This document shows, one piece after another, positions 34,529 to 45,116 of a stretch of 64,000 nt of DNA (its first letter is position 1; each line of letters begins with the position of its first letter). The DNA is from Lachnospiraceae bacterium. GTDB lineage: Bacteria > Bacillota > Clostridia > Lachnospirales > Lachnospiraceae. The stretch covers positions 1 to 64,000 of the forward strand of contig JALFLM010000129.1 in NCBI GenBank assembly GCA_022774705.1. The letters are read 5' to 3'. Made by a program: the position numbers and the translations under genes. Under the pieces are notes generated by a model. That model searched no databases. It was not told where the DNA came from and saw only the letters and a list, made by a program, of their open reading frames with translations.

Positions 34529-36634
34529 ATGAAAAAAAGATTTCTTTTTGTTGTCATTTGTTTATTTATGGTAGTTACGGGGCCATTGGCGAATGTGGCA
34601 GCAGCGGCTGATCAGGATGCGGCTGCTTTCTGCCAGCCGGTATCTGCAGAAGAAGTGGCGGCAGATGTGTTTCAGGAAGAAGCAGAGACAAAGCTGGCAG
34701 CTGGGACCGAGGGACTGAATGTAACAGGTCGGACGGTAAGTGAAATCCGTGCCTTTGCTTTCAGTCATCCGGCAGAATTATTCCAGCGGGTGACTTATAA
34801 GACGAAGCCTTCTTTAAGCGGCACATACAGTGCAGGTATATTGTCCGATACAACGCTGAAATCAGCATTGAATCTGCTTAACCAGTGCCGCTATATTGCC
34901 GGTCTGGATGGCAATGTGACACTGGATGAGAATTATTCAAAAAAGGCATCGGCAGCAACTCTGGTCAACAGGCTGAACGGAGAACTGAGCCATATGCCTT
35001 CGATACCATCTGTACTGCACAATCCTGATCTTTATAACCTGGGTGTACAAGGAGCAAGCAGTTCCAATCTTGCATCAGGATACTACAATCTGAATCAGGC
35101 AATCCTCTATGGTTGGCTGTCTGATTCAGACAGCTATAATATTGACCGCGTCGGACACAGGCGCTGGGTGCTTAATCCTGATATGGGAAAGGTTGGATTT
35201 GGAGCAACAGATAACTATTATGCCATGTATGTGTTTGACCGGTCAGGAACCGGCGGTCAGTCACGGGTGGCATGGCCTGCGCAGAATATGCCGATTCAGT
35301 ATTTTGATGCAGGAGATGCATGGTCTGTTTCTTTCGGTAAATCTCTGACAGCATCCAAAATCAAGGTAACGCTTGTCAGAACATCAGACAACAAAAAATG
35401 GACGTTCAGCAGCACTTCTTCAAATGGCAACTTTTATGTAAATAACAGTGGCTACGGACAGGCGGGCTGTGTCATTTTCCGACCGGACAGTCTGACGTCC
35501 ATCAAAGCCGGGGACAGCTTCACTGTAACAATTTCAGGGGCAGAAAGTTCACCGGTTTCCTATCAGGTTAATTTCTTTGATATGGTCAGAAGTATCAGCA
35601 GCGCATCTGTTACACTGTCCAGCAAAGAATATACATATGATGGGAAAGCAAAAAAACCTTCTACAGTTGTAAAGCTGGGAAATACCACTCTGAAAAAAGG
35701 AACGGACTATACAGTAACCTATCAGAATAATGTTAATGTGGGAACCGGAAAGGTTATTATAACGGGAATCGGTAATTACAAAGGGACTGTAACAAAAACA
35801 TTTGCTATTAACAAAGCGGATCAGACCATAAACGTATCGCTATCATCATCCAGTGTTAAGGTAGGAACAACAGTAACTATTAAAGCAGCTGCATGTGGAG
35901 CGGCCAGAATAACCTATTCTTCCAGCAATACCAGTGTGGCAAAGGTCAGTTCAACGGGTACTGTTACCGGAACAGGTGTCGGAACGGTGACGATTACTAT
36001 TAAAGCAGCGGCAACAGGTAATTATCATCAGGCATTGAAAAAACTGCAGATCAGGGTTATTCCCAGGACGCCTTCCATTGCCGGTCTCACCAGCGTTTCC
36101 TCTGGAGTTACCGTAAAATGGAACAGGATCAGTGAAGCAGACGGTTATTACGTATATCGAAAGAAAGGTTCGGAAACTGGCTGGACGGAGGCGGCAAATA
36201 TAAAAAACGGTACTGTACTTAGCTGGACCGATAAGCATGCCACTGAAAACGGAACAAAATATGTATACATGGTAAAAGCATATAAGACCGTATCCGGTAC
36301 TGCTTACACCAGTACTTCCAGCTCCAGCAAAACCATCTACCGCCTGAGCCGTCCGACTATCTCCGGCCTGACAAACAGTGCATCGAAGACCTTTAAGGTG
36401 ACTTGGGGTAAAAATACCAAAGCCAGCGGTTATCAGGTGCAGTACGCAACAGCCAGCAGCTTCAGCGGGGCGAAAACGAAAACGTACAGCGGGTACAGTT
36501 CCGTCACGAAGTCGGTGAATGGACTGACGAAGGGCAAGACTTATTATGTGCGTGTAAGGTCTTATAAAACGGTTGGAAATGTGAAATATTATTCTGCATG
36601 GAGTACGGCGAAAAAGGTGAAGATCACCAGGTAA
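34529..36634 (+). CDS. Secreted CAP-domain protein with Ig-like and FN3 repeats
   Basis: 701 residues, ATG 34529 after AAAGGAAG. A signal peptide ends near AAAA (residues 24-29). A CAP/SCP domain occupies about 105-250 (LNLLNQCRYIAGLDGN.., SHMPSIP, YNIDRVGHRRWVLNP). Next are an Ig/MBG-like repeat (about 357-432, starting SASVTLSSKEYTYDGKAKKP), a Big_2-like domain (about 433-515, TYSSSNTSVAKVSSTGTVTG) and two fibronectin type III domains (about 516-605 and 606-701). There is no LPXTG motif or terminal anchor, so it is probably released or held non-covalently. CAP proteins in clostridia are of unclear function. Confidence 0.88.
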   Translation: MKKRFLFVVICLFMVVTGPLANVAAAADQDAAAFCQPVSAEEVAADVFQEEAETKLAAGTEGLNVTGRTVSEIRAFAFSHPAELFQRVTYKTKPSLSGTYSAGILSDTTLKSALNLLNQCRYIAGLDGNVTLDENYSKKASAATLVNRLNGELSHMPSIPSVLHNPDLYNLGVQGASSSNLASGYYNLNQAILYGWLSDSDSYNIDRVGHRRWVLNPDMGKVGFGATDNYYAMYVFDRSGTGGQSRVAWPAQNMPIQYFDAGDAWSVSFGKSLTASKIKVTLVRTSDNKKWTFSSTSSNGNFYVNNSGYGQAGCVIFRPDSLTSIKAGDSFTVTISGAESSPVSYQVNFFDMVRSISSASVTLSSKEYTYDGKAKKPSTVVKLGNTTLKKGTDYTVTYQNNVNVGTGKVIITGIGNYKGTVTKTFAINKADQTINVSLSSSSVKVGTTVTIKAAACGAARITYSSSNTSVAKVSSTGTVTGTGVGTVTITIKAAATGNYHQALKKLQIRVIPRTPSIAGLTSVSSGVTVKWNRISEADGYYVYRKKGSETGWTEAANIKNGTVLSWTDKHATENGTKYVYMVKAYKTVSGTAYTSTSSSSKTIYRLSRPTISGLTNSASKTFKVTWGKNTKASGYQVQYATASSFSGAKTKTYSGYSSVTKSVNGLTKGKTYYVRVRSYKTVGNVKYYSAWSTAKKVKITR

Positions 36635-36661
36635 AAAGCAGTAAGTAAAGAGGAAAATAAA

Positions 36662-36710
36662 ACGGCCCTTCAGAACAGTTTACAGGAACTTTGTCTGAAG
36701 GGCTGTTTTT
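36662..36710 (+). terminator. Rho-independent terminator
   Basis: CGGCCCTTCAGAACA pairs with TGTCTGAAGGGCTG with small imperfections, followed by TTTTT (36706-36710). Confidence 0.8.
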
Positions 36711-36744
36711 CCGGGCAGCAAAACCGGTTAAATATGATAATCTG

Positions 36745-37179
36745 TTAGTCTTCCCCGTCTTCATGAGCTTTTTTACGGTCGTTTGCTTTTTTTACATCCG
36801 GTACCACCAGAAACCTGCGGATGGCAAACAGGACAGCGATGGCAAAGGTTCCGATCAATGTGTTGATGGGGCTCAGATGCTCCACAACCATCTGACGTGC
36901 GGTTGCCATCATCAGCACCTCGATGACTGTTTCGGGGGTGTAATTGCACAGCATTTTTACGAACTCGATTCCGACAACCAGCCCCAGGGCAGAAGAAAGG
37001 AACTGGTTAAACCCATCATTTTCGATGGTGGTACTCAATGTCTCGGGCAGATGGATAATCAGATTGAAAATCATGATGATAATAACGCAGGTAATGATAC
37101 AGGACATGAAAATCTCTGTGTACCGTGCGATATTGATGATAAGATCATTGAGCTTTTTTCTTGTAGGTAGTTTTTGCAT
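36745..37179 (-). CDS. PsiE-like small membrane protein
   Basis: 144 residues from ATG 37179, directly after GGAGGAAACC; the longer frame to 37236 is rejected. Predicted spans lie at about 23-43, 58-75 and 108-128. FLSSALGLVVGIEFVKMLCN followed by ATARQMVVEHL and LIGTFAIAVLFAIRRFLVV resembles the PsiE (phosphate-starvation-inducible) family. The C-terminus is very basic then acidic (KKANDRKKAHEDGED). Function of the family is not settled. It is convergent with the CAP gene. Confidence 0.6.
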   Translation of the reverse strand: MQKLPTRKKLNDLIINIARYTEIFMSCIITCVIIIMIFNLIIHLPETLSTTIENDGFNQFLSSALGLVVGIEFVKMLCNYTPETVIEVLMMATARQMVVEHLSPINTLIGTFAIAVLFAIRRFLVVPDVKKANDRKKAHEDGED

Positions 37180-37293
37180 GGTTTCCTCCTGTATGTATTG
37201 TGATGTAATTCTAACATGAGAAAACGGTTCCCGCAATGTTTTTCGGGAAAGAAACCGCTTCCATGGAAATCTATGGAATCATATAAGATTTGA

Positions 37294-37322
37294 TTGAACA
37301 CATGTTCGAAATGTGATATAAT
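37294..37322 (+). promoter_or_regulatory. Promoter with LexA-like box
   Basis: TTGAAC (37294-37299), 17-nt spacer, TATAAT (37317-37322). GAAC-ACAT-GTTC (37296-37307) fits the Firmicutes LexA/DinR pattern GAAC-N4-GTTC and covers the -35. The transcript would run through 230 nt without a credible gene into sua5 (37553). The rest of the 37180-37552 gap is AT-rich and empty. Confidence 0.5.
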
Positions 37323-37552
37323 AAACACAGATTTCATTTTACAGGAAACGCTGCAGGGCAGTTTCACACAGTTTCTCTGCGTCGGACAGATAAGAAATTT
37401 TGTTTACCGGAATACCGGTTGCAAAGTTGCTGCAATGATATTATACTGGATACGAAGTAAAAATTCAGACGATATTCAGAATTTTCAATAAAATAAATGG
37501 GTTATTGTGATAATTAATTCTACTTTATATTAAAGAAGGGCATTAGTGTCAG

Positions 37553-38611
37553 ATGGATACAAAGATTATTAATCTTCAGTTATTAGATCAATCAGAGGTG
37601 GATACCGCTTATGCGGAGGCTGCCGGGATTATCAGAGAGGGGGGGCTTGTGGCTTTTCCTACAGAGACGGTATACGGGCTTGGGGCCAACGCGCTGGACG
37701 AGCAGGCAGCGGCTAAAATCTACGCAGCCAAGGGGAGACCTTCAGATAACCCGCTGATCGCTCATATTTCCCGGGAACAGCAACTGGAGGAGATTGCGGC
37801 ATATATCCCGGAAACCGCCCGGATTCTCATGAAGCATTACTGGCCAGGGCCGCTGACCATGATTTTCCGGAAAAAGGACATTGTTCCCCGGGGAACGACG
37901 GGAGGACTGGATACGGTGGCTGTGCGGATGCCGGATCATCCGGTGGCAAGGCGCCTGATCGATGCGGCAGGTGTGCCGATCGCCGCACCCAGTGCCAATC
38001 TGTCGGGCAGACCCAGTCCTACCACGGCGGAACGGACGGCGGAAGACATGGAAGGCAAGATCGAGATGATTCTTGACGGGGGTCCCTGCAGGATCGGCAT
38101 CGAGTCCACCATTGTGGACATGACGGAGGATATTCCCGTGATTCTCAGACCGGGTTTTATCACGTATGAGATGCTCAGGGAGCTGCTGGGAGAAGTGAGA
38201 AAAGACCGGGCTCTGGATGCGAAGGAATGGAGATATTTCCGTCCCAAGGCACCGGGACAGAAATACCGTCATTATGCTCCCAAGGCGCCCATGACTCTGG
38301 TAGAGGGCGGAATTGAAGCGGTGACTGCGAAGATATGCGACCTGACAGATGCTTCCATCCGGGAAGGAAAAAAGGTGGGAGTGATCTGTACCGACGAGAC
38401 CGAAGCCTGCTACCATCAGGGCATCGTGAAAAGCATGGGAAGCCGCGTCAGACTGGAAAGCGTGGCACATAATCTGTACGAGATTCTGCGCGAATTTGAC
38501 GAGACCGGTGTGGAGGTCATCTATTCGGAAGCGTTCCCATCGGATGAACTGGGGTTTGCAGTTATGAACCGTCTTGTAAAGGCTGCCGGTCATAAAGAGA
38601 TTCAGGTATAG
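37553..38611 (+). CDS. tsaC/sua5: Threonylcarbamoyl-AMP synthase
   Basis: 352 residues, ATG 37553 with GAAGGG upstream. It makes threonylcarbamoyl-AMP from Thr, bicarbonate and ATP for the t6A modification of tRNAs reading ANN codons. The YrdC domain fills the N-terminal 210 residues: GLVAFPTETVYGLGANALD, AKIYAAKGRPSDNPLIAHI, YWPGPLTMIF, VPIAAPSANLSGRPSPT, IESTIVDM. A Sua5 C-terminal domain follows (RPKAPGQKYRHYAPKAP), so it is the long Sua5 form. It heads the sua5 - phosphatase-like - rpiB - dCMP deaminase series known from other Firmicutes. Confidence 0.95.
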   Translation: MDTKIINLQLLDQSEVDTAYAEAAGIIREGGLVAFPTETVYGLGANALDEQAAAKIYAAKGRPSDNPLIAHISREQQLEEIAAYIPETARILMKHYWPGPLTMIFRKKDIVPRGTTGGLDTVAVRMPDHPVARRLIDAAGVPIAAPSANLSGRPSPTTAERTAEDMEGKIEMILDGGPCRIGIESTIVDMTEDIPVILRPGFITYEMLRELLGEVRKDRALDAKEWRYFRPKAPGQKYRHYAPKAPMTLVEGGIEAVTAKICDLTDASIREGKKVGVICTDETEACYHQGIVKSMGSRVRLESVAHNLYEILREFDETGVEVIYSEAFPSDELGFAVMNRLVKAAGHKEIQV

Positions 38612-38668
38612 ATCTGCCTGACATGCACACATAGTCATTAAGAACAATACTCAGAAAAGGGGGTGTGT

Positions 38669-39460
38669 ATGGTGAAACGTTATCGTAAGGTTATTCTGGC
38701 AGGCGCGGATAACACCTGTGAAAGTGTCATGGCGGAAGCTATTTTTAAAAATATAGCGGGAGAGCGTCCGCTGGAGATCATTTCCAGAGGGCTGGTGGTT
38801 CTGTTTCCGGAACCGGTTAATCCCAAGGCGGATGCGGTGCTGCAGGCAAATCATCTGCAGGCTTCCAAAAATTACAGTGAGAAACTGACGATTGATGACA
38901 TTACGGAAGATACCCTGATTCTGGCTCTCCGGGAGACACAGGTGCAGAAGATACTGAATACGCTTGATCCGGCATGCGATGTGTCTACGCTGAGAGGTTT
39001 TGTGGGTTATAAGGGAGATACGGAAACACCGTCGGGTGATCTGTCCAATTATCAGGATGCATTTGAGAATCTGGATCTTCTGGTAAAGGCAGCCGCCCAG
39101 CTTATTTTTGAGCCTATCGATGATGAACTGGCGAAGGAACCGAAATCGCTGAGTATGGCGGAAGTGGAGCGGGTTGTCCAGCAGGTTTTTGAAGAAAGTG
39201 TTCAGGAGACCATGGGATCAGAGATGGACACCGTATCGCAGGAACTGAAGCAGAAGCATGAAAAGGAGCTGGAAGAAGAATACATGCGCGTGGTGGAGAA
39301 AACCGCCGCCCGCGAAGCGGCCAGAGAGGCGGCGAAAGAATCGGAGATTTCGGAATACAAGCTTCTGTATGAAGAAATCAAAGCAAAAAACAGTGATAGA
39401 AAATCAGAAAAAACAGATGCAGATGCTGATAAAATTCCGAAAGGAATGAAAAATATATAA
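38669..39460 (+). CDS. LMW-phosphatase-like protein with lost active site
   Basis: 263 residues from ATG 38669, after AAAAGGGGG. The N-terminal 140 residues follow the low-molecular-weight phosphatase fold, but the P-loop, normally CTGNTCRS, reads GADNTCES (12-19): the catalytic Cys is Gly12 and the Arg is Glu18. SVMAEAIF after the loop is preserved. The usual C-terminal DP motif also seems displaced (LDPACDVSTLRG). The last 110 residues are a charged helical or coiled-coil tail (SQELKQKHEKELEEEYMRVV). It lies between sua5 and rpiB, exactly where the arginine phosphatase YwlE sits in Bacillus. It is probably a non-catalytic descendant that binds phosphate or a partner. Confidence 0.75.
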   Translation: MVKRYRKVILAGADNTCESVMAEAIFKNIAGERPLEIISRGLVVLFPEPVNPKADAVLQANHLQASKNYSEKLTIDDITEDTLILALRETQVQKILNTLDPACDVSTLRGFVGYKGDTETPSGDLSNYQDAFENLDLLVKAAAQLIFEPIDDELAKEPKSLSMAEVERVVQQVFEESVQETMGSEMDTVSQELKQKHEKELEEEYMRVVEKTAAREAAREAAKESEISEYKLLYEEIKAKNSDRKSEKTDADADKIPKGMKNI

Positions 39461-39489
39461 AAAAGCGTACGATGAAAGGGGAATGAACA

Positions 39490-39918
39490 ATGATAGCATT
39501 TGGATGTGATCACGGCGGATTTGAGCTGAAGGAGGAGATTCTGGCATATCTGGATAAAGAGGGAATTGAGTACAGGGATTTCGGTTGTTTTGACCGGACT
39601 TCCTGCGATTATCCCGATATTGCAAAGCCGGTGGCTCATGCAGTGGCTTCCGGAGAGTGTGAAAAAGGTATTCTGGTGTGCGGAACAGGAATCGGTATAT
39701 CCATTGCCGCCAACAAGGTGAAGGGAATCCGTGCTGCGCTGTGCGGTGACTGCTTCAGTGCACAGGCAACGAGAGAACATAATGACGCCAATATTCTGGC
39801 GCTGGGTGCCCGTGTTACAGGCCCCGGCCTGGCTGTAAAGATTGTGGATACCTTCCTTCACACGGAATTTTCCGGAGATGAAAGACATGCCAGAAGAATC
39901 GCAAAGATCGAAGATTAG
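39490..39918 (+). CDS. rpiB: Ribose-5-phosphate isomerase B
   Basis: 142 residues, ATG 39490 with AAAGGGG upstream. It interconverts ribose 5-phosphate and ribulose 5-phosphate. The start IAFGCDHGGFELKEEI and the catalytic loop ILVCGTGIGISIAANKV (Cys about 65) are typical, as is REHNDANILALGARVTG. Length is standard. It is between the phosphatase-like gene and dCMP deaminase. Confidence 0.95.
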   Translation: MIAFGCDHGGFELKEEILAYLDKEGIEYRDFGCFDRTSCDYPDIAKPVAHAVASGECEKGILVCGTGIGISIAANKVKGIRAALCGDCFSAQATREHNDANILALGARVTGPGLAVKIVDTFLHTEFSGDERHARRIAKIED

Positions 39919-39940
39919 ATCATGAAAGTGGTGAAAGATC

Positions 39941-40456
39941 ATGGACATGAAACCCGCTTCTGACGTTAAAAAATCTTCAAAACGTGCGGATTATATTTCA
40001 TGGGATGAATATTTTATGGGGGTAGCCATGCTGGCTTCCATGCGTTCCAAGGATCCCAATACGCAGGTGGGAGCCTGTATCGTGAGCGATACCAACAAGA
40101 TTCTTTCCATGGGATACAACGGATTTCCCATCGGGTGTTCGGATGACGAATTCCCCTGGAACCGGGAAGGTGAGCCGTACGACAACAAATATTTTTATAC
40201 GACCCACAGTGAACTGAATGCCATCCTTAATTACAGAGGAGGCAGTCTGGAGGGCAGCAGGCTTTATGTGACGCTGTTTCCCTGCAACGAATGTGCCAAG
40301 GCGATCATTCAGGCCGGCATCAGGACCGTAGTGTATAAAAATGACAAATATGCAGATACTCCTTCTGTGAAAGCGTCGCGCCGCATGTTCAGCGCTGCCG
40401 GCGTGGCCTGCCGCCAATACCGGGAAACAGGAAGAACTATCCAGATTAACCTATAG
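39941..40456 (+). CDS. Deoxycytidylate deaminase
   Basis: 171 residues, ATG 39941 with a weak GGTG site. Zinc-dependent deaminase turning dCMP into dUMP for thymidylate synthesis. HSELNAIL (about 89) supplies the zinc His and catalytic Glu, and PCNECAKAIIQAGI (about 111-124) the two zinc Cys. The region MGYNGFPIGCSD contacts substrate. Comparable to ComEB of Bacillus. Last gene before the atp operon; 170 bp separate them. Confidence 0.93.
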   Translation: MDMKPASDVKKSSKRADYISWDEYFMGVAMLASMRSKDPNTQVGACIVSDTNKILSMGYNGFPIGCSDDEFPWNREGEPYDNKYFYTTHSELNAILNYRGGSLEGSRLYVTLFPCNECAKAIIQAGIRTVVYKNDKYADTPSVKASRRMFSAAGVACRQYRETGRTIQINL

Positions 40457-40565
40457 GAAAAACGGTTCCTTGTATGTCTGACATTGAAAATTTTATATAT
40501 TTTATAAAAAATGTATAAAAACAGAAACATAATAGGAGAATTATGCTAAGAAACCATTTTTTGGA

Positions 40566-40593
40566 TGGACAAAAAGCTGAAAAATGATATAAT
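40566..40593 (+). promoter_or_regulatory. Promoter of the atp operon
   Basis: TGGACA (40566-40571), 16-nt spacer, TATAAT (40588-40593) with extended TGA in front. It lies 34 bp before atpZ. Confidence 0.7.
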
Positions 40594-40627
40594 AAAGACA
40601 GTTGCTATTTGGGACATATTGTAAAAC

Positions 40628-40876
40628 ATGAATGAAAAGAAGAAAAAACGTGGAGTGGTTGCCAGATGTCTGATGATGGTGACACAGGTAAGTATTACCC
40701 TGCTGGCGCCGATTATTTTGTGTACGGCGGCAGGTGTGTGGCTGGACGGCAGATATGGATGGCACACAACGGTTGTTCTCCTGATTCTGGGGATTATTGC
40801 GGGAGGCAAGAATGCCTACACCCTGGTTTCCGCCATGATTAAGGAAATCGAAAAGGAGAGCACCTATGACAGGTAA
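40628..40876 (+). CDS. atpZ: AtpZ/AtpI-like F-ATPase accessory protein
   Basis: 82 residues with two membrane spans (about 15-38 and 45-66) joined by the short loop LDGRYGW. The basic N-terminus and GVWLDGRYGWHTTVVLLILG match the F0F1 assembly/AtpZ family that precedes atpI in Firmicutes. It probably helps assemble the membrane part or handles divalent ions. It overlaps atpI by 11 nt. Confidence 0.85.
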   Translation: MNEKKKKRGVVARCLMMVTQVSITLLAPIILCTAAGVWLDGRYGWHTTVVLLILGIIAGGKNAYTLVSAMIKEIEKESTYDR

Positions 40877-41303
40877 TAACTGGATCAGATATACCAGGCA
40901 GACGCTGCTGGAGATCTGGATGGGAATCGGAATTTTTGGACTGGTCGGTGTGCTGGTCATATTTTTTCTTCCCACTGAGAAACTTCCGGCAATCCTGGCG
41001 TATCTTCTGGGAGTGATCGTCAGTATCTGTGCCGTGACACATATCGCATATGTCACGGAGCTGACGATGGACATGCACAGCGTAGATCAGGCACAGAGAT
41101 ATACCACAACCAGATATCTTATGCGGATGGTGGTATACGCCGCAGTGATCATCGCTGCGTATTATACTTCATATTTAAATATACCGGCTTTGGTTATTGG
41201 TTTATTTGGTACGAAGGCCGGAGCATATTTACAACCGCTCATGCATCGTTTCCTGGAATGGGCTCGTGAGAAGGTATCTATAAAAAAAGAGGGAGGTGAG
41301 TAA
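40866..41303 (+). CDS. atpI: ATP synthase subunit I
   Basis: 145 residues with four predicted membrane spans. AtpI assists assembly of the c ring. ATG 40866 lies within the end of atpZ, preceded by AAGGAGAG. The polar loop ELTMDMHSVDQAQRYTTTRY separates the two hairpins as in other AtpI proteins. Identification leans on place in the operon as well as topology. Confidence 0.82.
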   Translation: MTGNNWIRYTRQTLLEIWMGIGIFGLVGVLVIFFLPTEKLPAILAYLLGVIVSICAVTHIAYVTELTMDMHSVDQAQRYTTTRYLMRMVVYAAVIIAAYYTSYLNIPALVIGLFGTKAGAYLQPLMHRFLEWAREKVSIKKEGGE

Positions 41304-42018
41304 CATAGGAGCAATTCTGTACAGCTCGGAAGACATGGGTTATATGATCGAGGGACTGGTATCCTATGAGGTAGGAGGACAGACTTTATGGATTACAACG
41401 ACTCATGTCAGCCAGCTCATCATTACAATCGTACTGATCATAGTTGCTTTTGCAGTTCGAAACCGGATGAAAAAAGCCGAGGAAGTACCAGGAACTTTCC
41501 AGTGTCTTTGTGAAGCAGTCGTCGAGATGCTTGACAATATGGTCATTACGAATATGGGCAAAAGAGGCAGAAAGTATTGTAACTACATTATCACGCTGTT
41601 TATCTTCATTTTGCTGAGCAATATCGGAGGTATTTTCGGACTTCGTTCTCCGACAGCGGATTACGGCGTTACTCTTATGCTGGCACTGGTAACATTTGTG
41701 ATGATTCATTACAATGGTATCCGGCATCAGAAGAAGGAGTACTGGAAGGGATATCTGGATCCGTTCCCGGTTTTCCTGCCGGTTAACATTATCAGTGAAT
41801 TTGCGACGCCGGTTTCATTGTCATTGCGTCTTTTTGCCAACATGGTTTCGGGTACCCTGATTATGGCTTTATGGTATGCTTTAATGCCGCTGTTGTTCAG
41901 GTTTGTAGTTCCTGCGGCATTGAATGTTTACTTCGATCTGTTTTCGGGCGCCATCCAGACATACGTATTCTGTATGCTGACAATGATTTTTGTATCTCAG
42001 AGATTTCCTGAGGAATAG
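41296..42018 (+). CDS. atpB: F-type ATP synthase subunit a
   Basis: 240 residues from GTG 41296, overlapping atpI by 8 nt; the start is uncertain because the ribosome binding site is close (AGAGGGAG). It forms the ion channel next to the c ring. The essential Arg is in PVSLSLRLFANMVSG (about 175-190). The last span contains the usual aromatic FCMLTMIFVSQRF. Five to six membrane spans are predicted. Confidence 0.93.
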   Translation: MSNIGAILYSSEDMGYMIEGLVSYEVGGQTLWITTTHVSQLIITIVLIIVAFAVRNRMKKAEEVPGTFQCLCEAVVEMLDNMVITNMGKRGRKYCNYIITLFIFILLSNIGGIFGLRSPTADYGVTLMLALVTFVMIHYNGIRHQKKEYWKGYLDPFPVFLPVNIISEFATPVSLSLRLFANMVSGTLIMALWYALMPLLFRFVVPAALNVYFDLFSGAIQTYVFCMLTMIFVSQRFPEE

Positions 42019-42130
42019 CGAAATCCCTTTAAGACGTTTTTTTTCGGAGGAGCAGGGAGATTCCGGAGAGGAAATGTGTACGACACATGGGGCTGCAGCC
42101 CTTTCTGCAGATATTTTAAAGTGATTCTAA

Positions 42131-42403
<273 letters not shown>

Positions 42404-42464
42404 TTGCTGGCATCTGGTTGGCAGATGTTCGATCAGAAATTAAGAAAGGAGGGATTGATAGTAG

Positions 42465-42980
42465 ATGGAGCGACTATTTGGATTGGATTTTCAGTTGATA
42501 CAGGATGTTCTGATTACCGGTATTAACATTTTTATTCTGTTCCTGGTACTGTCCTATGTCTGCATTGACATGATTCGTGATTTTATCCGGAAACGTCAGG
42601 AGAAAATCAAAGGCGAACTGGACTTTGCCGCTGCAGAAAAGAAGGATGCCATTGCCTTAAAAGAAGAATATGATGTAAAACTGAGAAATATTAATGCGGA
42701 AGCTGATGAGATTCTGGATGCTGCCCGTAAGAAAGCGCTGAAACAGCAGAATGAGATCATCGATCAGGCGAAGCAGGAGGCCGCAAGAATTCTTGCCCGC
42801 GCCGAGAACGAGATCGAGCTGGAGAAGAAGAAAGCGCTGGAAGACGTAAAGCAGGAGATGATTTCAATCGCATCTTTAATGGCAGCCAAGGTTGTTGCTG
42901 CCAATATTGACACGACTATTCAGGATTCTATGGTGGACGAGACCCTTAAAGAGATAGGTGAGAATACATGGCTAAGCTGA
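42465..42980 (+). CDS. atpF: F-type ATP synthase subunit b
   Basis: 171 residues, ATG 42465 after AAAGGAGGG. One N-terminal membrane span (about 13-33), then a long charged helix that dimerises as the peripheral stalk (for example AEADEILDAARKKALKQQN). It overlaps atpH by 13 nt. Confidence 0.93.
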   Translation: MERLFGLDFQLIQDVLITGINIFILFLVLSYVCIDMIRDFIRKRQEKIKGELDFAAAEKKDAIALKEEYDVKLRNINAEADEILDAARKKALKQQNEIIDQAKQEAARILARAENEIELEKKKALEDVKQEMISIASLMAAKVVAANIDTTIQDSMVDETLKEIGENTWLS

Positions 42981-43516
42981 TATCAAAGACATATGGCGAT
43001 GCGCTTTTTGATATTGCTGTAGAAAGTAAGAAAACAGATGTATTCTTTGAGGAAGTAAAGGGGTTGGAAAAGGTTCTCACGGAGAATCCGGAGCTTTTAA
43101 AGTTCCTCGGACATCCGGATATTGAATTGTCAGAAAAAGTGACAACGGTGGAGAAGATTTTCCAGGGAAGGATCTCCGATGAAATCGTGGGACTTCTGCG
43201 GATCGTTGTTACCAAGGGAAGATCTTCCGAACTGATGAATATCCTGGATTATTTTATAGCAAAAACCAAGGAATTCAAAAAGATTGGTATTGCCAGTGTG
43301 ACTTCTGCTTCGGAACTTTCCGATGTGCAGAAGCAGAAAATAGTAGAGAAACTGCTGTCCTCTACGTCTTACAAAGAGTTCGAGATGAGCTACAGGGTCG
43401 ATCCTGAACTGATTGGCGGAATCGTGATCCGCATCGGCGACCGTGTGGTAGACGGCAGTGTCAGAAGCAAACTTTTAAATCTGAAAAGAGAGTTAAGCGG
43501 TATACAGCTGGCTTAA
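42968..43516 (+). CDS. atpH: F-type ATP synthase subunit delta
   Basis: 182 residues. It joins the peripheral stalk to the top of F1. The start ISKTYGDALFDIAVE and C-terminal YRVDPELIGGIVIRIGDRVVDGS are family hallmarks. It is translationally coupled to atpF by overlap. Confidence 0.93.
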   Translation: MAKLISKTYGDALFDIAVESKKTDVFFEEVKGLEKVLTENPELLKFLGHPDIELSEKVTTVEKIFQGRISDEIVGLLRIVVTKGRSSELMNILDYFIAKTKEFKKIGIASVTSASELSDVQKQKIVEKLLSSTSYKEFEMSYRVDPELIGGIVIRIGDRVVDGSVRSKLLNLKRELSGIQLA

Positions 43517-43538
43517 GGTTTGCGGGAAGGTATTCTGA

Positions 43539-45095
<1,557 letters not shown>

Positions 45096-45116
45096 TAACA
45101 GGAAGCAGGTGATCTT

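Noticed and set aside
32947..34557. 536-residue minus-strand open frame
   Set aside because: Shadow of malQ; no start signal and no recognisable domain.
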